Source: Oligoflexaceae bacterium (lineage in GTDB: Bacteria > Bdellovibrionota_B > Oligoflexia > Oligoflexales > Oligoflexaceae). Taken from it: a stretch of DNA of 5,589 bases. Shown here piece by piece: positions 1 through 5,589 of the stretch (position 1 is its first letter; each line of letters begins with the position of its first letter). The notes under the pieces are model-generated. The model had not been told where the DNA came from. It saw only the letters and a program-made list of their open reading frames with translations, and did not search any database. Made by a program: the position numbers and the translations under genes. The stretch covers positions 1 to 5,589 of the forward strand of contig CANJJY010000305.1 in the NCBI GenBank assembly GCA_947474445.1. The letters are read 5' to 3'.

Positions 1-95
1 TTACAGAAGTATCTTTGAAGCCGCACACCATCAGATGGCCGAGTATAAAAGCCTTTTTTTCGAATCGGCTGAGCAGATTTACAAAAAGGACACAT
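1..95 (-). CDS. Transposase-like protein, N-terminal zinc-ribbon fragment (cut by left window edge)
   Basis: An open frame starts at an ATG at 95 to 93 and runs off the left edge after 31 codons. A ribosome binding site, GAGGGG at 108 to 103, lies 7 bases before the ATG and supports this start; the frame is also open upstream, with another ATG at 158 lacking such a site. The peptide opens MCPFCK and continues IRKKGFY, then RLQRYFC. A CxxC pair at residues 2 and 5, a basic stretch, then Q-R-Y-x-C with a third cysteine at 31 is the pattern of the N-terminal zinc ribbon in many insertion-sequence transposases (InsA-like and related), where the fourth cysteine follows within a few residues. That residue and the catalytic domain lie outside the window. 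The transposase call is from motif recognition only; another zinc-ribbon DNA-binding protein is possible. It lies just downstream of the P450 on the same strand, so the P450 may flank a mobile element. Confidence 0.6.
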   Translation of the reverse strand, partial: MCPFCKSAQPIRKKGFYTRPSDGVRLQRYFC

Positions 96-119
96 GGCGA
101 TTCCCCTCTTCAAGAAAAG

Positions 120-165
120 GGCAATGTGCCTTCGAGACTCGATAGATGACAGTGACATCTTATCG
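120..165. repeat. Three successive palindromes between the P450 stop and the transposase-like start
   Basis: Three dyads tile this stretch: GGCA-atg-TGCC at 120-130, TCGAG-a-CTCGA at 132-142, and CGATA+GATG / CATC+t+TATCG at 140-165, which is 9 base pairs with one bulged T around a 7-base centre. The last lies 29 bases beyond the P450 stop codon and could form a hairpin in the P450 mRNA. No run of T follows it on either strand, so it does not look like a standard intrinsic terminator. It might be mRNA-end structure or a structured end of the neighbouring mobile element. The symmetry is directly visible; the role is unknown. Confidence 0.45.
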
Positions 166-193
166 TTGAAAGCCCACTTAAAGAGATCACTTT

Positions 194-3100
194 TTATGAA
201 AAGACATCAGACACATATCGCAAGCTTTTCTCAAGTGCTGCAAACCAAGATTCAACCTCTTCATCTGTAGCCTGGCTAAAATCCTGATAAATTTTAGAAA
301 AAGCCGCTCGGACCGCGGGCGCCATGGCGCGACCATCACCGCAGACGTAGCCCTTCGCACCCTGCTTGTAAAATGCGATGACCTCCTCCCGACAATCGAG
401 TATGCGGTCCTGGACGTATCGACAGCCCTTGACCGGTCGCTCTGAAAAGGCTGGACGGAGACGCACCACTCCCTGGTTTTCATACTCCTTTAGCTCCTGA
501 GAATACAGAAAATCAATATCAGGATCATCACAGCCAAAGAATAGGAGCGCCTCACCGACTTCTATTCCGCTCGCTTTTTGCAAAGCTCGTTCCTGGAGAA
601 AACCCCGAAACGGTGCAATTCCAGTCCCCGCACAGGCCAGGATAAGTGGCGTCTTAGGATCTTCAGGCAGGTGGAACCCGCCCTGGGATTGTTTGGCCTG
701 AATGGCAATTTGATCACCAACGGCTACTCCGGCTAGGAAATTTGAACAAACGCCCTGAAACTTGCCTCGTCCCGAGAATGCTTCTCCCCTGACGACGGCG
801 ACAGTGAGCGTGCATCGATTCTTTGCCGCCAAGGAGCTAGAGGAAATCGAATACTGTCTTGGCTTGAGCGATGGCAACATTTCTAAAAACATGGCTAAGC
901 TCACATCACAAGACTGGAAATCTTCCAGGATATCGAGCAAACTCAAGCGATTTTTTAGGACCTCCTGTTCAAAGATTTGGTCGTTCGCCACGAGTTGCAG
1001 GAGTTTAACTTTTTCGGGCGGGCAGGGCACATGCTCAGCCAAGATTTCAATTTGCTTTTGAGTGGCCGGCTGGGCTAGTTCTACGTAAGACGCGAATAGT
1101 AGAGAGGCAGATACGGGCTGATTCACAGGCAGCGAACTTGAATTAGCACTCGATGCATGCAGGACCAACTGTGCTGAGGGATCGAGGCGGAAGCGCTTCA
1201 AAGCTCTTTGAACAGTCTCTGGAGGATTATGCGGCATGACGGATAAATAATCACCCGCACGGTAGGAGACACCAGCCGGGAGCTGAATTTCAACGTGTAC
1301 CTTGGAGCGCGCCTTAGGCTTCGACATATCGACAAGTTCCTTCAGCGCTACGACGGTTCCCATAACAAAGCCTTGGCCTTGCGCTCTTGCGAGAGGAATG
1401 CTGATGCTGGGTACGATCTCGACCGTTAAGTTTGGTTCCTGTACTGCTTCTACGAGCTCATGACCCAATGTCTTGGCTATCTGCGGCCAAAAGCCTTTGT
1501 ACCAACGATCGAAGTCACCCGTAAAGTCTCCTCGTGCGTCGGCTTCTCCTCTTTCGTAGATGCGGCTCGCACCCATCGCATGCAAGCGCTCGTCGATTTT
1601 TCGAGGAATGGCTTGATAGGTTCGGATCCAATCCTTGTTGCCGCAACCAAAAACGGCGAACTTTACGCCCGCGAGAGAACCGGCGGTCCCTTTGTCGAGC
1701 CAGGTCACAAACTCACGTGCGTTCAGTGGTGGCTGTCCCTCATAGCTGGACGTGACTATAATTACTGCGCCTTCGCGCGGCAATCGATTCACAAAATCGT
1801 CGAGGGATCCGAGCGTCACCACATAGCCTTGAATTTTCCCGTCGTTAGCAATTTTCTGTGCAAAATCTTCACTTGATCCCATATTGGAACCAAAGAGAAT
1901 GAGCAGGGGAAGTGCAGCTGTTGACTTTTCCTTTTCTACTCCCTGAGCCGAAGGAGGCAAGCTATGCGAGGTTGCCGACTGCTGGGTAGTCGATGGCATC
2001 GACCGTTTTTTCGCACGTATCGTCAAACCGTGGGGCTTAATCGTGAGCGTTTCCTTTACATCAAGCTCATAGCCGGGATTTGAAAGAGAGAGGTCAAATC
2101 TCTGGAGCGCCATGGCTAGAACTAAGATGGACTCTTGCATAGAAAAAGCGCGACCAATGCAGCTTCTCTGGCCATTGCCGAAGGGCTTCCATGCGTGTTC
2201 AGGCATGAGTTTGAGATTGTCTGGCGCCATGCGATCAGGATTAAATGTCTCCGGGTCTATCCAAATTTTAGGGTCGCAATGCAATCCAGGCAGGAGGACT
2301 AACACAACGTCCTCTCGCTTTACGGTGTATCGGCCGCCAATCAAGGTCATTTCCTCGAGGGGGCGCACCGCGTAAGCAGGAGCGTTCGGCCATAATCTCA
2401 GAGTTTCCTTGAGCACTTGGTCGATATAGGGAAGTCGCGCGATATCTTCAAAGACGGGCACATTGCCGCCCAAAACCCGATCTACTTCGGCCCTCGCTTT
2501 TTCGAGCACGTGTGGATTCTTGAGGAGGGCGTGGAAGGCAAATGACAAAAGGCCGCTTGTGGTCTCATGACCTGCTATTAAAAACGTTAGCATTTGACAG
2601 CGAATATTGGTGGCATCGAGCGTTTCACCTGTCAAAGGATCTTTGGCATGAAGCATAATCTCAAGTAAATCGCGTCTGGGGGCTTTTCCTCCGCTTTTGC
2701 GACGATTACTCACCAATTCGTCTGCCGCCTGATTCAGAAGGCGAATATCATTGTCCGCCTTTTTAGATAAGAGGTTGATCATGCGATTGAGAAAGGGAGG
2801 GCGCCTCACGCGTTTTCCCGTGTCTTCGAGAGCCCCAACCATAGCATCTACAAATGGGTGCATCTTTTTGTCGTAAAAACTATTGAATCGATAGTCAAAA
2901 GAAGCCAAAGCTATTGTGTCGAGGGTTAAACGGGTCATGTTGTCAGCCACATCGAGATCAACCTCGTCGCCGACCCGCTCCCATTTCAAGAACATTTGTT
3001 CGGCTACATCGAGCATGGATGCGAACATTTCGCGAAGCGCCGCAGGACCGAAGTTGGGTAACAGAATTCGGTGTGCTTTAGCCCAGTTGGCTTCTTCAGT

Positions 3101-3382
3101 GTACGCTGTAAAGAGCCCGTCCAAAGCCACTTTTCGGAGTTGCTTCAATGGGCCGTGCAATTGCTTTTCAAATCTTTTTTCATCCGACACTTCACTGACG
3201 AATTCATGAGAGCTCAACACAATAAATTCTTCAGATCCAAGTTTTAGGCGAAATATTCCATCGAAGTCTTTGGCAATCCTAGTGATAGATTGAACGATTT
3301 TCGTGCTATCCACTTGGTGAAGATTGCCAATCATGGGTAGCCTTGGTGGATGAGGTATATCCGCTTTAATGATTTTCTTCAT
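194..3382 (-). CDS. Self-sufficient cytochrome P450 / NAD(P)H reductase fusion (CYP102, P450 BM3-like)
   Basis: This 1062-residue single-chain monooxygenase should pass electrons from NAD(P)H through FAD and FMN to a heme that hydroxylates a substrate, probably in the cytoplasm, as no signal peptide or membrane anchor is seen. The heme domain spans about 1-460: F91 in the pocket (BM3 F87), W100 and H104, I-helix AGHETT at 270-275, ExxR at E326/R329, and the heme loop FGNGQRSCIG with ligand C408. A linker rich in Ser, Thr, Gln and Lys (about 460-491) follows. The FMN domain (about 492-640) has GSNMG at 498-502, SSYEG at 545-549 and W585. The FAD/NAD(P)H part (about 663-1062) has RQYS at 842-845, AGTGIAPFRGF at 918-928, CGDG at 1014-1017 and D1059. 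BM3 is of nearly the same length and aligns almost without gaps through most of the chain. Odd points: E51 and V55 replace BM3 R47 and Y51; E981 replaces R966; F1061 replaces W1046. I chose the ATG at 3382 because it has a G-rich ribosome binding site and matches the BM3 N-terminus; a TTG at 3409 would add nine residues. No frameshift is seen. Confidence 0.97.
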   Translation of the reverse strand: MKKIIKADIPHPPRLPMIGNLHQVDSTKIVQSITRIAKDFDGIFRLKLGSEEFIVLSSHEFVSEVSDEKRFEKQLHGPLKQLRKVALDGLFTAYTEEANWAKAHRILLPNFGPAALREMFASMLDVAEQMFLKWERVGDEVDLDVADNMTRLTLDTIALASFDYRFNSFYDKKMHPFVDAMVGALEDTGKRVRRPPFLNRMINLLSKKADNDIRLLNQAADELVSNRRKSGGKAPRRDLLEIMLHAKDPLTGETLDATNIRCQMLTFLIAGHETTSGLLSFAFHALLKNPHVLEKARAEVDRVLGGNVPVFEDIARLPYIDQVLKETLRLWPNAPAYAVRPLEEMTLIGGRYTVKREDVVLVLLPGLHCDPKIWIDPETFNPDRMAPDNLKLMPEHAWKPFGNGQRSCIGRAFSMQESILVLAMALQRFDLSLSNPGYELDVKETLTIKPHGLTIRAKKRSMPSTTQQSATSHSLPPSAQGVEKEKSTAALPLLILFGSNMGSSEDFAQKIANDGKIQGYVVTLGSLDDFVNRLPREGAVIIVTSSYEGQPPLNAREFVTWLDKGTAGSLAGVKFAVFGCGNKDWIRTYQAIPRKIDERLHAMGASRIYERGEADARGDFTGDFDRWYKGFWPQIAKTLGHELVEAVQEPNLTVEIVPSISIPLARAQGQGFVMGTVVALKELVDMSKPKARSKVHVEIQLPAGVSYRAGDYLSVMPHNPPETVQRALKRFRLDPSAQLVLHASSANSSSLPVNQPVSASLLFASYVELAQPATQKQIEILAEHVPCPPEKVKLLQLVANDQIFEQEVLKNRLSLLDILEDFQSCDVSLAMFLEMLPSLKPRQYSISSSSLAAKNRCTLTVAVVRGEAFSGRGKFQGVCSNFLAGVAVGDQIAIQAKQSQGGFHLPEDPKTPLILACAGTGIAPFRGFLQERALQKASGIEVGEALLFFGCDDPDIDFLYSQELKEYENQGVVRLRPAFSERPVKGCRYVQDRILDCREEVIAFYKQGAKGYVCGDGRAMAPAVRAAFSKIYQDFSQATDEEVESWFAALEKSLRYVSDVFS

Positions 3383-3386
3383 GATT

Positions 3387-3392
3387 TCCCCC
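3387..3392 (-). promoter_or_regulatory. Ribosome binding site of the P450 gene (decides the start)
   Basis: The minus strand reads GGGGGA followed by AATC and then the ATG at 3382. It is a plausible Shine-Dalgarno match, though with short spacing. The TTG nine codons upstream (3409) has only A/T-rich sequence before it and no purine-rich site, so the ATG is preferred. Confidence 0.6.
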
Positions 3393-3451
3393 GCTGTGTT
3401 TCGATTCAAAATGCAATCACTAATCCAATTCCTCGTCGAAATCTAACTCAC

Positions 3452-3471
3452 TTGAATAATTACCTATTCAA
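3452..3471. promoter_or_regulatory. Perfect 20-bp dyad upstream of the P450 gene, operator-like
   Basis: On the plus strand the arms are TTGAATA (3452-3458) and TATTCAA (3465-3471) around the 6-base centre ATTACC, a perfect 7+7 inverted repeat. It ends 69 bases before the P450 ATG, a usual place for a repressor or activator site. Bacillus P450 BM3 is controlled by the TetR-family repressor BM3R1 at a 20-bp palindrome upstream of its operon, so a similar arrangement is possible, though this sequence is different and no regulator gene is in the window. Binding is an inference; the symmetry is seen directly. Confidence 0.5.
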
Positions 3472-3533
3472 CCGCCACGGGCTAGGCAGGTTCTGAGGGG
3501 GAGCCACGACATTAAAAGGTGAGTAGTGGCCAA

Positions 3534-3609
3534 AGGAGAAGAGTAGGAATAGGATATTGCTCGATAAAATTTGGGGATCGCAATCCTTGAGCGATGATCG
3601 GCTTCTCCT
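3534..3609. repeat. 8-bp inverted repeat nested between the two intergenic dyads
   Basis: AGGAGAAG at 3534-3541 is the perfect reverse complement of CTTCTCCT at 3602-3609. Between them lies a small hairpin, ATCGC (3577-3581) with GCGAT (3591-3595). Together with the outer 11-mer pair the arms are nested, as in a folded RNA or a small non-coding element, but long unpaired stretches separate them. An 8-bp match can arise by chance in this length, so support is weak. Confidence 0.25.
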
Positions 3610-3647
3610 GAAACGATATGACGTCTTTAAATGGATGAAATTATGGT

Positions 3648-3666
3648 AGTAAATAGGTAATTGACT
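3648..3666. promoter_or_regulatory. Imperfect 19-bp dyad sharing an 11-mer with the upstream P450 dyad
   Basis: The plus strand has AGTAAAT (3648-3654), AGGTA, then ATTGACT (3660-3666), a 7+7 inverted repeat with one mismatch. Its core AATAGGTAATT (3652-3662) is the exact reverse complement of AATTACCTATT at 3458-3468 in the other dyad. The two sites lie about 190 bp apart in opposite orientation. They may be two sites for one protein or terminal repeats of a small element; the dyad centres fall in slightly different registers of the shared core, which weakens the two-operator reading. Confidence 0.35.
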
Positions 3667-3708
3667 AGGTAGGCAGGCATTGAGCCGGATTCTACTCATA
3701 GAAAGAAT

Positions 3709-5589
3709 TTACGAAGCGAGCATCAGTTTGGAATTCTTTTCCATCTTAAGACTGATGACCACTGCTGTGTAATCGTCTTCCGGAGGTTCGTCGCCCCAAA
3801 CCGATATTGTCTTCTTTTTTAGTTCCTCAATAGCCTCCTTCGCGTTGGTGTGCCGTGCAACATCCTGCAGTTCACGTAGTTTGATTTTGCGCCGGCCTCC
3901 CCCACGATTTTCGAGGATACCGTCAGTGTAGAGGAAGAAAAGGAGGATACCTTCGAGATCAAGATAGAGGGGACTAAAACTAACTGTCGGAAAAACACCA
4001 AGCACACTCCCCGGTCGTAATACAAAGCGTGGAGCACCCCTGTTATTGATGGCCAATGGATGATGGCCGCCGTTGATCGACACAACACGGCCATTTTTAA
4101 GGTCAATGGCTAATGCGAGCAAAGAAAGCATGACTTCTGTATGCTGGGAAAAAAGACATGTATTGATCTTTTCAAAGAGAGAGACGAGCCTCGCATCGAT
4201 CGAATCGGCAGGTGGAAAGCTGCCGCTGAGATCGCTCCGAATCATTCCTACGACATTTGCCGAGAGAAGGGCTGCAGAGATCCCGTGCCCGCATACATCG
4301 CCGATGAAAACATAAACGACTTCCTGGTCGATATCTTCCAAAGTGCAGACCAAATCACCACCGATCATCTCCGTGGGACAATAAATTGTTTCAATGGTCA
4401 CCTGCGCAAGAGTGGTCTTGGTATTGATCATAGCGAATTGAATTTGGCCTGCTAGCTCTGATTTTACATTTATTTCGACCAGCTTTTCTTCCGTTGTGAT
4501 TCTATTCGTTCTCTCGAGTGTGAAGAGCTTGCCAAGGTAGATTGCAAAAAGCGTGATTTCAATCATGACTCCCATATCGAAAGCAATTTGAAAAAAGAAG
4601 TTGTTGGTAATATTGAATACGTGCACTCCAATTTGCACTATGCCACCTACGAGCACATAGCTCCAGGCGATAACGAAGAGTCGAAAGTTAGGGTGTCGGT
4701 GAGCTGTAATAAACACGTTGATCGCTGTCAACACGATAGCGACTACGATCAACGATGAGTTTACAATCAGTCCCGAGGAATAATACCATGAAGGAATCGC
4801 GATGAGACCGATAACAACGAGCATAAATAGATGGTAGATTCTCTGCGCTTTCGAGAAAGGGATATCCAAAAAGAAAGTCGCAAACTGGTGGATACTTAAA
4901 ATCAACAAGGCACAGCTGATGGAGCGTAAGTCGATCTTGTCATCGATCTGCAAAAAATTAAGTATCCAGAGGGTGAGATTATTGAAGGTAAAATGAAAGA
5001 ACAGGAGAGCGATCAGGTAGATGGCGTAGGATGCGAACTTGAAGTTGCGAGTGGCTTGGTAATAGCCAAGGGTGTGGATCAATATCACTACGATGGCACT
5101 GATAGGCAAAATAAAGCTGAAAGCGAGTTGGGCGAGGACATAGGCGATATCTTTCTCGGGAATGAAGCGAAAACTGGCCTTAGAAAATTGGACTTTGGAG
5201 ATGCGAGCATAATAGATATTGGACTTACCCATTTGCAGGGATAGAGGCAAAAGAAGGTGAGATGACACGATAGGTCTGTCTTCGAAACGAATCCCGGCAC
5301 CCGTGCGGGAGACCAGTTCGAGACTCCCTCCCACCTCGCGGTAAAGCTCAATAAAGGGAATGATATAGATTTCCGCGAGTAAGTAAAAAGAACCATATGT
5401 GCCGGCTAGAGGCTTAATCCTCAGCCAGGCGTCATTTCCGGGATGTTGTTTGGCTTGAGTGATCGTTTCTACCGGGCCCCAGGCTTCTTCAGGCAGCTCT
5501 AGCATCGTCCTTGGGGTCGTTTCATGTTCGGCATAAAGGACTGAAAGATCGAAGGATTGAGGGAGAGTAGGACTCATTGCAGCCGTCAA
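3709..5589 (-). CDS. 7TM sensor (7TMR-DISM type) fused to SpoIIE/RsbU-type PP2C phosphatase, 5' end probably outside window
   Basis: The frame stays open to the right edge, where a TTG is the last codon, giving 626 residues; an ATG at 5577 has no clear ribosome binding site. Neither start gives a signal peptide, although the first ~145 residues look like a periplasmic beta-rich sensor domain (7TMR-DISMED2 type, with AWLRI at 54-58). The true start is therefore probably just outside. Seven hydrophobic segments follow, near 150-173, 184-203, 223-241, 252-270, 274-297, 302-326 and 332-356, then a short charged linker helix. The C-terminal PP2C domain (about 375-615) keeps the metal-binding acidic motifs GGD at 410-412, GDVCGHG at 430-436, YTDG at 554-557 and DDYT at 605-608, so it should be active. 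The first motif reads GGDLVC rather than the usual GGDFYD. By family, it would sense an external ligand and dephosphorylate a Ser/Thr phosphoprotein such as an anti-sigma-factor antagonist. No partner gene is in view, and the ligand is unknown. Confidence 0.9.
   Translation of the reverse strand: MTAAMSPTLPQSFDLSVLYAEHETTPRTMLELPEEAWGPVETITQAKQHPGNDAWLRIKPLAGTYGSFYLLAEIYIIPFIELYREVGGSLELVSRTGAGIRFEDRPIVSSHLLLPLSLQMGKSNIYYARISKVQFSKASFRFIPEKDIAYVLAQLAFSFILPISAIVVILIHTLGYYQATRNFKFASYAIYLIALLFFHFTFNNLTLWILNFLQIDDKIDLRSISCALLILSIHQFATFFLDIPFSKAQRIYHLFMLVVIGLIAIPSWYYSSGLIVNSSLIVVAIVLTAINVFITAHRHPNFRLFVIAWSYVLVGGIVQIGVHVFNITNNFFFQIAFDMGVMIEITLFAIYLGKLFTLERTNRITTEEKLVEINVKSELAGQIQFAMINTKTTLAQVTIETIYCPTEMIGGDLVCTLEDIDQEVVYVFIGDVCGHGISAALLSANVVGMIRSDLSGSFPPADSIDARLVSLFEKINTCLFSQHTEVMLSLLALAIDLKNGRVVSINGGHHPLAINNRGAPRFVLRPGSVLGVFPTVSFSPLYLDLEGILLFFLYTDGILENRGGGRRKIKLRELQDVARHTNAKEAIEELKKKTISVWGDEPPEDDYTAVVISLKMEKNSKLMLAS

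Larger units (their letters stand above)
3383..3708. other. 326-bp intergenic region between the receptor-phosphatase stop and the P450 start
   Basis: No convincing gene lies here. One open frame on the minus strand (3699 to 3460, 79 codons) has no recognisable domain and no good ribosome binding site, and it overlaps the dyads, so I leave it out. The region holds several inverted repeats, listed separately: a perfect 20-bp dyad at 3452-3471, an imperfect 19-bp dyad at 3648-3666, an 8-bp pair at 3534-3541/3602-3609, and small hairpins such as ATCGC/GCGAT (3577-3581/3591-3595). No intrinsic terminator with a T run follows the phosphatase gene, and I found no strong -35/-10 pair for the P450. 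A gap of this length suggests that the P450 has its own promoter. Confidence 0.6.

Noticed and set aside
1460..1876. 138-codon plus-strand open frame
   Set aside because: It lies wholly inside the P450 FMN/FAD-coding region on the opposite strand, where the minus-strand frame has clear family motifs; it is a shadow.
3383..3409. TTG start nine codons upstream of the P450 ATG
   Set aside because: There is no ribosome binding site before it, while the ATG at 3382 has one and already gives an N-terminus slightly longer than that of P450 BM3.
3441..3471. Sigma-70-like promoter using TTGAAT in the dyad arm as the -35 box
   Set aside because: No acceptable -10 box lies at 16-18 bases; the nearest candidate, TTAGAT, is at 19 bases and matches only half of the consensus.
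3577..3595. Possible intrinsic terminator of the phosphatase gene
   Set aside because: The stem is only 5 bp with a 9-base loop and no T run follows directly on the minus strand.
3460..3699. 79-codon minus-strand open frame in the intergenic gap
   Set aside because: It has no domain, no clear ribosome binding site and an unusual composition, and it lies across the inverted repeats; most likely chance.
4141..4455. 104-codon plus-strand open frame
   Set aside because: It is antisense to the PP2C domain, which carries conserved motifs through the same stretch.

Overview
The window is about 5.6 kb of bacterial DNA whose recognisable genes all lie on the minus strand. From left to right they are the N-terminal fragment of a zinc-ribbon transposase-like gene cut by the left edge (95 to 1), a complete self-sufficient cytochrome P450 of the CYP102 / P450 BM3 type (3382 to 194), and a nearly complete 7TM receptor fused to a SpoIIE/RsbU-type PP2C phosphatase, cut by the right edge (5589 to 3709). 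Base composition is fairly balanced by eye. The organism cannot be named. Receptors of the 7TMR-DISM plus SpoIIE type are most often seen in environmental bacteria with many signalling proteins, such as spirochaetes of the Leptospira group and Bdellovibrio/Oligoflexus relatives; that is only a lean.

Layout in the direction of transcription (right to left): receptor-phosphatase gene; a 326-bp gap with no convincing gene but with dyad-symmetric sequences; the P450 gene, best started at an ATG at 3382 behind a G-rich ribosome binding site; a 98-bp gap with three successive palindromes; then the transposase-like fragment.

The P450 has heme, FMN and FAD/NAD(P)H domains in one chain, and all core catalytic motifs are present, so it should act as a soluble one-component monooxygenase. 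By alignment from memory with Bacillus P450 BM3, two sets of otherwise functional positions differ. The Arg/Tyr pair that holds the fatty-acid carboxylate is Glu/Val, and in the reductase the Arg contacting the 2'-phosphate of NADPH is Glu while the C-terminal FAD-stacking Trp is Phe. These suggest a changed substrate and possibly a changed coenzyme preference, but both are inferences.

The phosphatase is probably a membrane sensor acting on an anti-sigma-factor antagonist or similar phosphoprotein; no partner gene is in view. Nothing ties it to the P450 beyond adjacency and strand, and the gap argues for separate transcription. I see no clear novel multi-gene system here. The most useful leads are the altered P450 residues, the operator-like dyads upstream of it, and the mobile-element fragment beside it.
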